From Methylocystis rosea SV97 (GTDB lineage: Bacteria > Pseudomonadota > Alphaproteobacteria > Rhizobiales > Beijerinckiaceae), in the NCBI RefSeq assembly GCF_000372845.1, contig NZ_KB889963.1:3244304-3308303 (forward strand): 64,000 bases of DNA, read 5' to 3'. Of the stretch, positions 26,762-35,977 are shown piece after piece. Made by a program: the position numbers and the translations under genes. The stretch's first letter is position 1, and each line of letters starts with the position of its first letter. The notes beneath the pieces were generated by a model. It was not told the DNA's origin. It searched no databases and saw only the letters and a list, made by a program, of their open reading frames with translations.

Positions 26762-26926
26762 GCGGCTCGAATCTTTCGATGTGGAGCGGACAGTCTATCG
26801 CAGAATGCGCAAGGCTTGTCGAAGCGCCGCGGGGGTCTGCGCCCGACGCGCTCGCCTGCGCGGCGAATTGTGCTAACTATTAGCTGGGCCCTGGTCGATG
26901 GACCTCCTGGCCCAGGGAGTAACCCC

Positions 26927-27127
26927 ATGCGTTACATTCTTGCTTTGATTGTCGCTTGCGCAATTGCTGCGCCGCCCGCGTCCGCGGCGTCCTCAAAATC
27001 CACCGCCAAATCCGTTTCGGCCGCAAAATCGGACCAGGCGACAAAAACCGGCAAGCGCAATCGGCAGAACGCCGATCACAGCGGCGCCGGCGGCATCCAT
27101 CCTTTGGTTGGAAGCGGCGACTATTAG
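26927..27127 (+). CDS. Small exported basic protein, function unknown
   Basis: A 66-residue protein: a signal peptide (YILALIVACAIAAPPASA, cleavage after residue 19-20) and a mature part of about 46 residues rich in Ser, Lys, Ala and Thr, ending in HPLVGSGDY. GGGAG lies eight bases before the ATG, which supports translation. The leader carries CTGGGCC...GGCCCAG (26884 to about 26915), a possible hairpin. No family recognised. It reads toward the AI-2E transporter gene, 155 bp downstream. Confidence 0.6.
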   Translation: MRYILALIVACAIAAPPASAASSKSTAKSVSAAKSDQATKTGKRNRQNADHSGAGGIHPLVGSGDY

Positions 27128-27282
27128 GGCCGGTTGAACCCGCAGGGCTTCGGTTGGCCTTCGGACGGGGCTGCGGCCCGCCCGGAACCGACCCGCCCGA
27201 TGACGCGCAAACTGCTCCTCTTGTCAGACGCCCGCCAAATCTTCACTCTATTGCGACGCAAAATCGCGAAGAGAGAACGCCG

Positions 27283-28446
27283 GTGAACGATCCGACCAAT
27301 AGCCTCAACGGCTCCGACCGCCGCTTCAACACGCTGGTCATCGAACTGGCGATCCGGCTGTTCGCGATCGGCGCGCTGATCTACTGGACCTTCATCATCG
27401 TCCTGCCTTTCGCGGCGATTATTCTGTGGAGCGTCGTGCTTGCCGTGGCGCTCTATCCGATCTTTCGCATTGTGGCCGAAATATTGGGCGGCCGGCCGAT
27501 CGCCGCCGCCATTTTGATGACGATCGCCGGCCTCGTGCTGATCATCGGGCCCGTCACCTGGATGGCCGTCGGCGCCATCGACCCCATCAAGGCGGTGATG
27601 GCGGGCATTGAAACCGGCGATATCGCCGTCCCGCCGCCGCCGCCGTCGATCAAGGATTGGCCGTTCATCGGCGAGCAGCTCTATTCCTTCTGGCTGCTGG
27701 CCTCGACCAATCTGCGCAGCGCCTTCACCCAAGTATTGCCGCAGCTGAAGCCCGCCGGGGAATTTTTGCTGGACATGGCGAAGAGCGCCGGCGCGGGCAC
27801 GCTCAAATTTCTGGTCTCCGTCCTGCTCATGGGCTTCATTCTCGCCGCCGCGCCGCAAATGCTGGCAGGGGCGCGCGCGCTGTCGCGGCGGATCGATCCT
27901 TCGAGCGGCGAGAAATTCGTCGATCTCGCGGGCGCGACGATCAACGCGGTTTCGCGCGGCGTCATGGGCCTGTCGCTCTTGCAGGCCATCGTTGGCGGCG
28001 CCGGCATGTATCTCGCCGACGTGCCGGGCGCGAGCCTTTTGACTCTCGCCATCCTCGTCCTCGGCATTATTCAGATCGGGCCGTTGATCGTCGTCGCGCC
28101 CGTCATCTTCTGGGGGTGGACGACGTTAGCAACCGGGCCGGCGCTGGCGCTGACGGTCTGCATGCTCAGCGTCAATTACGTGGACAATGTGCTGAAGCCG
28201 TTCATTTTCGCGCATGGGCTGTCGACGCCGATACCGGTGATTTTCGTGGGCGTGATCGGCGGCGTTCTCGCGCATGGCATCGCCGGCCTGTTTGCAGGAC
28301 CGGTCGTGCTCGCCGTCGTTTGGGAGCTGACGAAGGCGTGGATCGCCGACGACCTCAAATTGGTCAACGAAACGGCCGCCGAACCCGACTTCAACGTGGA
28401 GGCGCCGCCGGCGCTATCGTCCGCGCAAGGCGTTAAGAACCTTTAG
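27283..28446 (+). CDS. AI-2E family (PerM/UPF0118) membrane transporter
   Basis: A 387-residue protein with about eight membrane helices, in the AI-2E transporter family: two or three helices at 20-95, a periplasmic segment with PPPPPSIKDWPFIGEQLYSFW near 115-130, and a helix-rich second half with the conserved GASLLTLAILVLGIIQIGPLIVVAPVIFWGW and the final GLFAGPVVLAVVWELTKAW. Members export varied substrates; some work as Na+/H+ antiporters and few transport AI-2, so the name does not prove the substrate. The start is GTG 27283 behind GAGAG. Its 3' end overlaps the convergent transglycosylase gene by 33 bp. Confidence 0.88.
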   Translation: MNDPTNSLNGSDRRFNTLVIELAIRLFAIGALIYWTFIIVLPFAAIILWSVVLAVALYPIFRIVAEILGGRPIAAAILMTIAGLVLIIGPVTWMAVGAIDPIKAVMAGIETGDIAVPPPPPSIKDWPFIGEQLYSFWLLASTNLRSAFTQVLPQLKPAGEFLLDMAKSAGAGTLKFLVSVLLMGFILAAAPQMLAGARALSRRIDPSSGEKFVDLAGATINAVSRGVMGLSLLQAIVGGAGMYLADVPGASLLTLAILVLGIIQIGPLIVVAPVIFWGWTTLATGPALALTVCMLSVNYVDNVLKPFIFAHGLSTPIPVIFVGVIGGVLAHGIAGLFAGPVVLAVVWELTKAWIADDLKLVNETAAEPDFNVEAPPALSSAQGVKNL

Positions 28447-29589
28447 GCCGGCGCGGCCATTGCGCTGCAAGCCGGCGCGCGACTGAAAATCGGCGATCGC
28501 CTCTTTGGTTTTGGTTCCGATCACACCATCGGAGTCGCCGACGTCGTAGCCGCTGCGGGTCAGAAGCGCTTGCAATTCGCGGCGCTCGGCGCGCGAGAGG
28601 CCCGGATCGTCTGTCGGCCATGGCGTTTGAATGCCCGGCCTTCCGCGCAGCCTGTCGGACAGGACGCAGATCGCCAACGCGTAAGATTCGGAGGCGTTAT
28701 AGGCGTAGACCGCGTCGAAATTTTTCGTCACCAGGAACGCGGGTCCGTTCCGCCCCGCCGGCAGCAGCAGCGCCGCAGTTCCCTCGCCAAGGCCGCCGCC
28801 ATCGAGGCGCGTCACGCCGCGCGACTGCCAGAAGCCCATCGATTGGCGGCCCTTGCGTCCGGAAGGTCCGGAATAGCCTTCCGGCAGACGCACTTCGAAG
28901 CCCCAGGGCATGCCGGCGCGCCAGCCGCTCTTGTGCAGATAATTCGCCGTCGAGCCGAGCGAGTCGGCCGCCGAGCTGGCGATATTGCGCCGCCCGTCGC
29001 CGTCGAAATCGACCGCCATGCCGAGAAAGGTCGACGGCATGAATTGCGTGTGGCCGAAAGCTCCCGCCCAGGAGCCGTAGAACTCCTCCGGCGCGATATC
29101 GCCGTGGTCGAGGACTTTGAGCGCGGCGATGAATTCCTTGCGCCAATAGTCGTTGCGACGCGGCGCTTCGCAGGCGAGCGTCGCGAGGCTCTGCACCACG
29201 GGGCGCTTTCCGAAGCTCTTGCCGAAGTCGGATTCGACGCCCCACACGGCGACGATGGTCGGAGCGTCCACACCGTAGCGGCCTTCCGCCGCGTGCAGCG
29301 CGCGGGAATGCTGATGCAGCATCACGCGCCCTTCCTCGACGCGCTCCTCGTCGACGAGCCCGGCGACATAGTCCCAGACGGGCGTCGTAAACTCCGGCTG
29401 CTTGTCCATGAAGCTGACGGCGTCGTTCGGGGCGAGCCCATTCGTCGCCGACGCGATGGTCTGCTGGCCGACGCCGGCGCTGGCCGCCGCCGAGCGCAGG
29501 CTGGAGAGGCAGCTCGACCATTCGGCGCGGGCGGGCGCGGCCGTGAGCATGAGCGCGGCAAGCGCCGCCAGAAGATGATGTGCCTTCAT
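28414..29589 (-). CDS. MltB-type lytic murein transglycosylase with peptidoglycan-binding domain
   Basis: A 391-residue exported enzyme. Signal peptide (about 1-22), SLT_2 domain (about 25-320) with catalytic Glu in VAVWGVESDFG, then GAFGHTQFMPSTF and DFDGDGRRNI, and a C-terminal PG_binding_1 domain (about 330-390: LLTRSGYDVGDSDGVIGTKTKEAIADFQ). It cleaves glycan strands in the periplasm; there is no lipobox, so unlike E. coli MltB it is soluble. The start at ATG 29589 gives the signal peptide directly; 15 extra codons upstream are basic and unlikely. It overlaps the end of the AI-2E transporter gene. Confidence 0.92.
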   Translation of the reverse strand: MKAHHLLAALAALMLTAAPARAEWSSCLSSLRSAAASAGVGQQTIASATNGLAPNDAVSFMDKQPEFTTPVWDYVAGLVDEERVEEGRVMLHQHSRALHAAEGRYGVDAPTIVAVWGVESDFGKSFGKRPVVQSLATLACEAPRRNDYWRKEFIAALKVLDHGDIAPEEFYGSWAGAFGHTQFMPSTFLGMAVDFDGDGRRNIASSAADSLGSTANYLHKSGWRAGMPWGFEVRLPEGYSGPSGRKGRQSMGFWQSRGVTRLDGGGLGEGTAALLLPAGRNGPAFLVTKNFDAVYAYNASESYALAICVLSDRLRGRPGIQTPWPTDDPGLSRAERRELQALLTRSGYDVGDSDGVIGTKTKEAIADFQSRAGLQRNGRAGLKVLNALRGR

Positions 29590-29653
29590 GCCACGAATTC
29601 TAGCGTAAGGACGCGGCTTTTTCATGAGCCGCATCGGTCGTGAAAAGACCGCG

Positions 29654-29947
29654 TCACTCGCAGACGCGACGCGGGCGGGAGCCGATCACCTCGCCATATT
29701 CGTCGAAGACCGGACGGCGCTCGACCCAGCACACCGGTGGCGGCGCCACATAGACGGGCGCAGGCGCATAGACCACGGGCGGCCCCGAGTTGGCGAGCGC
29801 CCCGCCGGTGATGGCGCCAAGCGCAAACCCGCCAATGCCCGCCGCAATGGCGGGGCCGGCTGAATCGGCGCGCGCTGGCGCAATCGGCGCCAGGGACGCC
29901 GCGCCGAGAGCCAAAGCCGCCGAAAGCGTCGCAATAGTTCTGCGCAT
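29654..29947 (-). CDS. Small exported protein with glycine-zipper-like segment
   Basis: A 97-residue protein. Residues 1-27 form a signal peptide (TLSAALALGAASLAPIAPARA). The mature part has a Gly/Ala stretch GPAIAAGIGGFALGAITGGALAN that resembles a glycine zipper, then a Pro/Val/Tyr-rich region (VVYAPAPVYVAPPPVCW) and two cysteines that could pair. Similar short proteins are common in Hyphomicrobiales and have no assigned role. GGGAG is seven bases upstream of the ATG at 29947. An upstream ATG at 29974 is less likely. Confidence 0.68.
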   Translation of the reverse strand: MRRTIATLSAALALGAASLAPIAPARADSAGPAIAAGIGGFALGAITGGALANSGPPVVYAPAPVYVAPPPVCWVERRPVFDEYGEVIGSRPRRVCE

Positions 29948-30065
29948 CGTATTCTCCCAAGACGGGCGAGCCACATGTGCGCACGCGCTGCGCCGGCAAG
30001 CTCGCTCGATCGGACAATAGGAGCGATCCCGTAGACGAATCGTTAATGGCCCGCCAAGCGAAGCT

Positions 30066-33000
30066 TCAAAGCTGCGAGACCCGCGGCTTGCCGGAAGGCG
30101 ACTTCGGCGCCGGCTTCACCGGGGTCTGCTCCCGTGCGCCCTCGCCGCCGCCCGTCCTGAGCGCCGGCGCGTCATTCGCCTCCGAGGTCGGAATTTTGGC
30201 GCGGAACGACGCGGCCATCGCCTTGGCCGCGGCAAGCTCCTTGGAATCGAGCCGGGCGCCGATTTCGTCGCGCTTTTTGGCCGCGTCGTCGTCGCCCTGG
30301 TCGGCTGCGGCGGAAAACCACACGTAGGATTGCTGCAGATCGCGGCTGATCCCAAGGCCCCGAGCGTAGAGGATGCCGAGATTGAACTGGCTGTCACGGA
30401 TGCCGTATTCGGCCGCCCGACGGAACCACTCGGCAGCGGCGGCGTAATCCGGCTTGCCGTCGCCGCCCTCGGCGAGAAGCACGGCAACATTATGCATGGC
30501 GCGGGCGTTGCCGGACTCGGCCGCGCGCTCGTACCACTGCCTGGCGCGGGCGTAGTCGCGCGCGACCCCAACGCCCCTCTCATACATCGAACCCAGCCGG
30601 TATTGGGCGAGCGCCAGGCCCATTTCGGCTGCCTTTTCAAACCAATGCGCGGCCGCCTTGGCGTCGCGCGCGGCGCCGCGTCCCTCAACAAGACGCGCGC
30701 CCATTTCGTACTGGGCGGCCGGATTGCCCTCGACGGCGAGGCGCTCGATCGTCGCCAAGGCGTCGCCGGGCGACAGCGGCGGCGCCTCGATCGTTCCGGT
30801 GGGGGTCGGATCGATGTTCTGCTGCGCGACGACGGGTCGCGCGACCGGCGCCGCCGGCGCCGCGCCAGAGGGAAGTTCTTTGGTCGGGCGTTGGGCGACC
30901 GCCGGCGACGAGGCGCTGTTAGAGGCGAGACGCTTTTCCGGCGACAAAGCCGGCCGAACCGCCTTGGCTGGCGCCTTCGCCTCCTGCTGTCTGAGCGACG
31001 GCCCGAGCGTCAAGCCGCCCTGCCCCTCCAAGCGCGCGATCTGATAGGCGCCGATCAGCAGCATGACCGCGCCAATGCCTAAGAGCAGCGGACGCTTGCG
31101 GTCTTGGATGAGGGCGCTGAAATTGACGACGGCGGCGCCCGGCGGCTTTTCCTGAGCCTGTCCCGCGTGGCGCGCCGCTTCGGCCGACTGAGCGTCAGCC
31201 TCGGCCGCAGGCGTTTGCGCGGCGCGGCGCGCGGCGGCGATGAAGTCCGACTGAATCGAGTTGCGATGCGCGGCCTGATCGGCGTCCGATCCTGGCGGCG
31301 CAATGAAAGGCTCGCGCCGTTCCACGACGCTCTCGCCGACCGGCAGCAGGAACTCCATCGGATCGACCGGCGCCAAGGCTTCGCCGTCAGCATCTGAGGC
31401 GTCAGCGGCGGCCGGCGCGCCGAGACGCTCGCGCGTATCATCGCCGCAAAGGTCGACACCGAGTTCTGCTTCGGTCGACCGCACCGCGACGCCGCGGTTC
31501 TCGGTCAATTCGTCATCGACCACGCCCAGCCGTTTGACGACGCGCTCGAGCGTTTGATGGACCGCCGTCAGCGTCTCATTCGTGCGTTGACCGCTCGCGT
31601 CTTGCGTCCTGAGCAATTCGTTCAATTCGCGCTGCACAGCGACGCGCACGGCCGCCGGCTGAACGCCCGCCGCATCGCGGAGAACCTCCGTGGCGGCCCG
31701 GCGCACCGCCGCCTCCGCCGCCTGCGTCGTTGCGGACCGCGTGTCCTCCAGGCGCGCGAAAAGATCGTTGATCTTCGACTCAAAGCCGATGAGCGCGCCG
31801 CTCCCCGCGTCGATCCGTTCGAGCCGCTGCGCCAGGGCGCCGATCTGAGTTTCAAGCGACTTGAGCGCGCCGTCATCGGCCGCGGGATCAGCCGACTGTT
31901 TCATGCGGTCGGCGAGCGACCCGACGAGAGCCGCCAACTCGCCCTCTCGTTTCTCGACGCTCCCGCTCTCTTCGACCCGCTGCGCGAATGCGGCGTGCAT
32001 CCGGTCGAGGCGCTCGACGATTTCGTCGAGCCGAGCGTTCTGTTCGCCAAACCGCGGCGCTGAGAATGGATCGTCGAGCCGGTCGATCTTGAACGAGAGC
32101 TGCGCGAGCTGACGCTCGACCGCCTGCAAATCGAGATCTCGCGCGTCGGCGGCGAACGCGGCGTCCATTTTTCTGTCGAGGCCGCGCACCAAATTCTCGA
32201 GCGCGGCGAAATGTTCGGAATCGCCGACGGCCCCGGGGTTTTCCAACCGCGCGGCGATCGTCTGTCGTAGCTCATCGATGCGCTGGGCGAGATCGGCGAA
32301 CTGACGCTCGGCGTTCTGTTCGGCAAGCATGGCCTCGATGCGCGCGAGCGATTCTGTCGACGCGCTGTCCTCGACGCGGGACTCGAACTGATCGAACCTG
32401 CGGCCGATCTCCTCGAACGCCGAGGCGTGACTGTCGCCGTCCAGCGCCGTATCGATTTTCTTGGCGAGCGTTGTGATGAGCGCTTCGAGGGGGGCCATGT
32501 TCGCGGCGCCGCGATCGATGCGCTGAGCCAGCGTCTTGCCGAGTTCGTCGATGCGCTCGCCGATTTCATCGAATCGCGCCGCCGCCGTTTGTTCGACGAC
32601 GACGTCAAGCTTGCGCGCGAGCCGCTCCAGCCGCTTATTGAAGGTCTCCAGCCCCTTCCCGGTTTCCGCCGCGACGATGGAGCGGATCGCCTTGACCACT
32701 TCGCCGAGATCCGCGCCGGACGCGCCACGTGAAAGCGCCAGCGCGTCGACTCGCTGCGTGACGTCGATGATACGTGTTTCGATCCTCTCAAGCGGCAGCG
32801 GGCGCGCCATAAGCGCCGTCAGCTGTTCCTTGATCTCATGAGTTTCACGCGCGAGGTCGCGCACAGCGGAAGCGTTCGCAACGTCTCCATTCTGCAGCTT
32901 CTCCAGCCTGAAGCCGATCGTTTCGACGTCGGCGCGCAGGTTGCGCACGATGGGCGTGGGATCGAGATCTTCGATCACGGCGCGCAGTTCGCCGATAATT

Positions 33001-33836
33001 CTTTCGGCAGGCGCGAGCGTCTCGTCTGGAACGCCGCGGCCGCGTTGCGACTCGATGCCCTGGCGGAGATCGCCCATCGCCGTTTCGATCGCGGCGACCG
33101 ATGCGCGCGGCGCAAGTTCGCCTATGGCTTGCGCCATATCCTGGAGTTCGCGACGGACGTTTTCGATTTGTCGCATCATCACAAGCTGCTGGTCGCCTCG
33201 CTCGGCGGCGTCCTCGCGAAAGCTGTCTAAACCCTGCGTGACGGAATCGATCGAGCGCTGCAGCGCCTCAAAGCGCGATCCGGACGCGTTCTCAGATCCG
33301 CCGAGGGCGTCGTCGCGCGCGCGTGGGCGCTGCGCGATTTTTGCGAACGCTTCCAGAATTGGCCGGGCGGCCGCATCCGCGCTGCGCGCGTCGCGCCCAC
33401 TATCCGGGGAGCTGGCGTTCCGCGAGCCGGCTAAGGCGCCCGATGTCACCGCTGGCTTCGCTACGCGCCCGCGCGCCGTATTGTCGTCCAGGCGTCCTGC
33501 AATATCGGCGAGATGCTGATCAAGGCCGCGCAGCGTCTTCTCGACGTCGGCGCCGCGATGTTCGCCCGCTAGCCGCGCGAGCCGCGCTTCCAGCTCCGCT
33601 AGCGCGCTGCGAATCGGCCGCGCATTCGCGGCCGGCTGCTCGCCGAGCTGGCTCTCGATACGGCTTTTGGAGAGCGCGGCGATCGACCGCCAGATGGAGT
33701 CTTCGTCGACGCCACGGTTCTCGTCGCGTGGCTCTTCCACATTGGGAAGATTTCCCCCCCGATATCCGGTCTCGCGCTTATCTTCGGGCGACTCGGAATT
33801 CGGACGACCCTGATCAGGAAATTGCGCCTTGGTCAT
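30066..33836 (-). CDS. podJ: PodJ-like polar localization factor with Sel1 repeats
   Basis: A 1256-residue protein. Residues 1 to about 800 are cytoplasmic and contain long coiled-coil stretches with repeating patterns (IDELGKTLAQRID, then FDQFESRVEDSAS, then IDELRQTIAARLE). An acidic linker follows, then one membrane helix at about 912-932 (LLLGIGAVMLLIGAYQIA), and a periplasmic part with at least four Sel1/TPR-like repeats (AAQYEMGARLVEGRGAARD; AQYRLGSMYERGVGVARD; and two more) between about 1040 and 1195. This order matches Caulobacter PodJ, which places polar organelles and signalling proteins, but the C-terminal peptidoglycan-binding domain of PodJ is absent here. The gene is divergent from the fatty-acid oxidation cluster across 280 bp. 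Confidence 0.8.
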   Translation of the reverse strand: MTKAQFPDQGRPNSESPEDKRETGYRGGNLPNVEEPRDENRGVDEDSIWRSIAALSKSRIESQLGEQPAANARPIRSALAELEARLARLAGEHRGADVEKTLRGLDQHLADIAGRLDDNTARGRVAKPAVTSGALAGSRNASSPDSGRDARSADAAARPILEAFAKIAQRPRARDDALGGSENASGSRFEALQRSIDSVTQGLDSFREDAAERGDQQLVMMRQIENVRRELQDMAQAIGELAPRASVAAIETAMGDLRQGIESQRGRGVPDETLAPAERIIGELRAVIEDLDPTPIVRNLRADVETIGFRLEKLQNGDVANASAVRDLARETHEIKEQLTALMARPLPLERIETRIIDVTQRVDALALSRGASGADLGEVVKAIRSIVAAETGKGLETFNKRLERLARKLDVVVEQTAAARFDEIGERIDELGKTLAQRIDRGAANMAPLEALITTLAKKIDTALDGDSHASAFEEIGRRFDQFESRVEDSASTESLARIEAMLAEQNAERQFADLAQRIDELRQTIAARLENPGAVGDSEHFAALENLVRGLDRKMDAAFAADARDLDLQAVERQLAQLSFKIDRLDDPFSAPRFGEQNARLDEIVERLDRMHAAFAQRVEESGSVEKREGELAALVGSLADRMKQSADPAADDGALKSLETQIGALAQRLERIDAGSGALIGFESKINDLFARLEDTRSATTQAAEAAVRRAATEVLRDAAGVQPAAVRVAVQRELNELLRTQDASGQRTNETLTAVHQTLERVVKRLGVVDDELTENRGVAVRSTEAELGVDLCGDDTRERLGAPAAADASDADGEALAPVDPMEFLLPVGESVVERREPFIAPPGSDADQAAHRNSIQSDFIAAARRAAQTPAAEADAQSAEAARHAGQAQEKPPGAAVVNFSALIQDRKRPLLLGIGAVMLLIGAYQIARLEGQGGLTLGPSLRQQEAKAPAKAVRPALSPEKRLASNSASSPAVAQRPTKELPSGAAPAAPVARPVVAQQNIDPTPTGTIEAPPLSPGDALATIERLAVEGNPAAQYEMGARLVEGRGAARDAKAAAHWFEKAAEMGLALAQYRLGSMYERGVGVARDYARARQWYERAAESGNARAMHNVAVLLAEGGDGKPDYAAAAEWFRRAAEYGIRDSQFNLGILYARGLGISRDLQQSYVWFSAAADQGDDDAAKKRDEIGARLDSKELAAAKAMAASFRAKIPTSEANDAPALRTGGGEGAREQTPVKPAPKSPSGKPRVSQL

Positions 33837-34115
33837 GTGGCTGTCCGGCGGGACCGACCCGTGGAAATTGTGACAAAAACGCGGTGGAACACGCGAATCG
33901 CGCGCTACTGTCGGCGCGGGCCGCCGACCGCCGTGACTTTCCGTCGATCGCAGTAAAGAAGCCGTTAAGAAACGGCTCTAAAGACCCGTCGCGTTCACGA
34001 TTGTCACACATCGGCTCGCTTGCGCCCGCGCCGGCGCCTCTCTACCTATGACGCAGCCCGAGAGAATCGCGGCGCGACGGCTCGGCGCCAAGCGCCGGCT
34101 TGCAAGGAGGCGTTG

Positions 34116-35909
34116 ATGCCGAGCTACAAGGCGCCTGTAGACGACACCCTCTTCCTGCTAAATGATGTCTTGAATTTTCAGCGCTTCGGCAATCTGCCAG
34201 GCTTCGCGGACGTGACGCCGGACGTCCTGTCGCAAATCCTCCTGGAGGGGGGAAAGATCTGCGAGGAGGCGCTCGCGCCGCTCAACCAGATTGGCGACGA
34301 AAAGGGCTGCAAGCGCCACGACGACGCCTCCGTCTCCACCCCGCCGGGTTTCAAGGAGGCGCATGACGCTTTCGCTCAAGGAGGCTGGATCAGTCTCGCC
34401 GTGCCCGAGGAATATGGCGGCCAGGGCCTGCCCTATACGCTCGCCATGGCGATGAACGAGTTCGCCTCCTCGGCGAATATGTCCTTCGCCATGTATCCGG
34501 GTCTGACCCAAGGCGCGCTCGCCGCCCTGCTGCGCCATGGCGACGACGAGCAGAAGAAACTTTATGTGCCGAAGATGGCCGAAGGCCGCTGGTCGGGCAC
34601 GATGAATTTGACCGAACCGCAATGCGGCACCGATCTTGGACTGCTGACGACCAAGGCGTCGCCGCGCGGCGACGGCTCCTATTCGATCACCGGGCAAAAA
34701 ATCTTCATCTCCGCCGGCGAGCACGATCTGACCGAAAACATCGTGCATCTCGTGCTCGCGCGCATCGAGGGCGCGCCCGCGGGCGTGAAAGGCATCTCGC
34801 TCTTCGTCGTGCCGAAGTTTTTGGTCGACGGCGACGGCGCGCTTGGACCGCGCAACGGCGTCAGCTGCGGCTCCATCGAAGAAAAGATGGGCATCCACGG
34901 CAACGCCACCTGCGTCATGAATTACGACGGCGCGCAAGGCTTTCTCGTCGGCGAAGCCAATCGCGGACTGAACGCCATGTTTGTGATGATGAACGAGGCG
35001 CGGCTCGGCGTGGCCATGCAGGGCCTCGCCCAATCCGAGGTCGCCTACCAGAACGCGGCGCAATACGCCAAGGAGCGTCTGCAGGGCCGCGCGCTCTCTG
35101 GTCCGAAAGACCCCGGCAAGCCGGCCGACCCGATCATCGTGCATCCGGACGTGCGGCGGATGCTGCTCGAGATGAAGGCCTTCAACGAAGCGGCGCGCGG
35201 CTTCGCGCTTTCGGCCGCGCTCGACAGCGACATCGCGCACCGATCGGATGACGCGGCCTCGCGCCAGGCGGCGGAAGACCGCCTCGGCCTGTTGACGCCC
35301 GTGCTCAAGGGCGTGCTCACCGACATCGGCTTCGAAAACACCGTCAAGGCCCAGCAGGTGCTCGGCGGACACGGTTATATTCGCGAATGGGGCATGGAAC
35401 AGTTCGTGCGCGATGCGCGCATCAGCATGATCTACGAGGGCGCCAATGGCATCCAGGCGCTCGACCTCGTCGGCCGCAAGCTGCCGCGCGACGGCGGCCG
35501 CGCGATCATGGCCTATTTCAAGGACACGACGGAGCTGTTGGCGCCGCTCGCTTCGGACGAAGCGATGAAGTCCTTCGCCACGCCCGTGAAGGCGGCGCTC
35601 GATGATCTCCAAAAGGCGACGATGTGGCTGATGCAGAACGCCATGACGAAGCCCGACAACGCCGGCGCCGCTTCTTACGACTATATGCATCTCTTCGGCC
35701 GCGTCGCGCTCGGCGTGATGTGGGTGAAGATCGCGCAGGCGGCGATAGAGAAAAAGGCGCAGGAGCCTGAGCGGGCCGAGCTGATGGATGCGAAGCTGTT
35801 GACCGCGCGCTTCTACATGGAACGCATGCTGCCTGAAACACGCCTGCGCCTGACGCGCATTTCAACCGGCGCCGACACGATGATGTCGCTCGCCGAGGAG
35901 ATGTTTTAA
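34116..35909 (+). CDS. Acyl-CoA dehydrogenase (long form, FadE-like)
   Basis: A 597-residue FAD enzyme that oxidises acyl-CoA to trans-2-enoyl-CoA, the first step of beta-oxidation. It has the N-terminal helical cap, the FAD/substrate region with MNLTEPQCGTDLGLLTTKA and KIFISAGEHDLTENIVHLVLARI, the catalytic glutamate in MIYEGANGIQALDLVG near residue 438, and the C-terminal extension (about 470-597) of the PF12806 type. The start ATG has AAGGAGG five bases upstream; about 30 extra upstream codons are out of the family. It begins a three-gene beta-oxidation run on the same strand; the next gene starts 69 bp later beyond a palindrome. Confidence 0.93.
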   Translation: MPSYKAPVDDTLFLLNDVLNFQRFGNLPGFADVTPDVLSQILLEGGKICEEALAPLNQIGDEKGCKRHDDASVSTPPGFKEAHDAFAQGGWISLAVPEEYGGQGLPYTLAMAMNEFASSANMSFAMYPGLTQGALAALLRHGDDEQKKLYVPKMAEGRWSGTMNLTEPQCGTDLGLLTTKASPRGDGSYSITGQKIFISAGEHDLTENIVHLVLARIEGAPAGVKGISLFVVPKFLVDGDGALGPRNGVSCGSIEEKMGIHGNATCVMNYDGAQGFLVGEANRGLNAMFVMMNEARLGVAMQGLAQSEVAYQNAAQYAKERLQGRALSGPKDPGKPADPIIVHPDVRRMLLEMKAFNEAARGFALSAALDSDIAHRSDDAASRQAAEDRLGLLTPVLKGVLTDIGFENTVKAQQVLGGHGYIREWGMEQFVRDARISMIYEGANGIQALDLVGRKLPRDGGRAIMAYFKDTTELLAPLASDEAMKSFATPVKAALDDLQKATMWLMQNAMTKPDNAGAASYDYMHLFGRVALGVMWVKIAQAAIEKKAQEPERAELMDAKLLTARFYMERMLPETRLRLTRISTGADTMMSLAEEMF

Positions 35910-35915
35910 GGGGCG

Positions 35916-35943
35916 CCCTCCTTCTCCCGCAAGCGGGAGAGGG
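35916..35943. repeat. Single CTCCCGC/GCGGGAG palindromic unit
   Basis: TCTCCCGCAAGCGGGAGA is a perfect palindromic hairpin (35923-35940) within a CCCTC...GAGGG unit, placed between the acyl-CoA dehydrogenase and thiolase genes. It belongs to the repeat family found at 2348 and 14498 and may modulate the operon's transcript. Confidence 0.6.
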
Positions 35944-35977
35944 ACGCGCTGGAAAGATTCGAGAAGAGGAACGCTTC

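Noticed and set aside
26884-26920. Hairpin ahead of the small exported protein as a riboswitch
   Set aside because: Only a 7-bp stem (CTGGGCC/GGCCCAG) is visible and no known riboswitch core matches.
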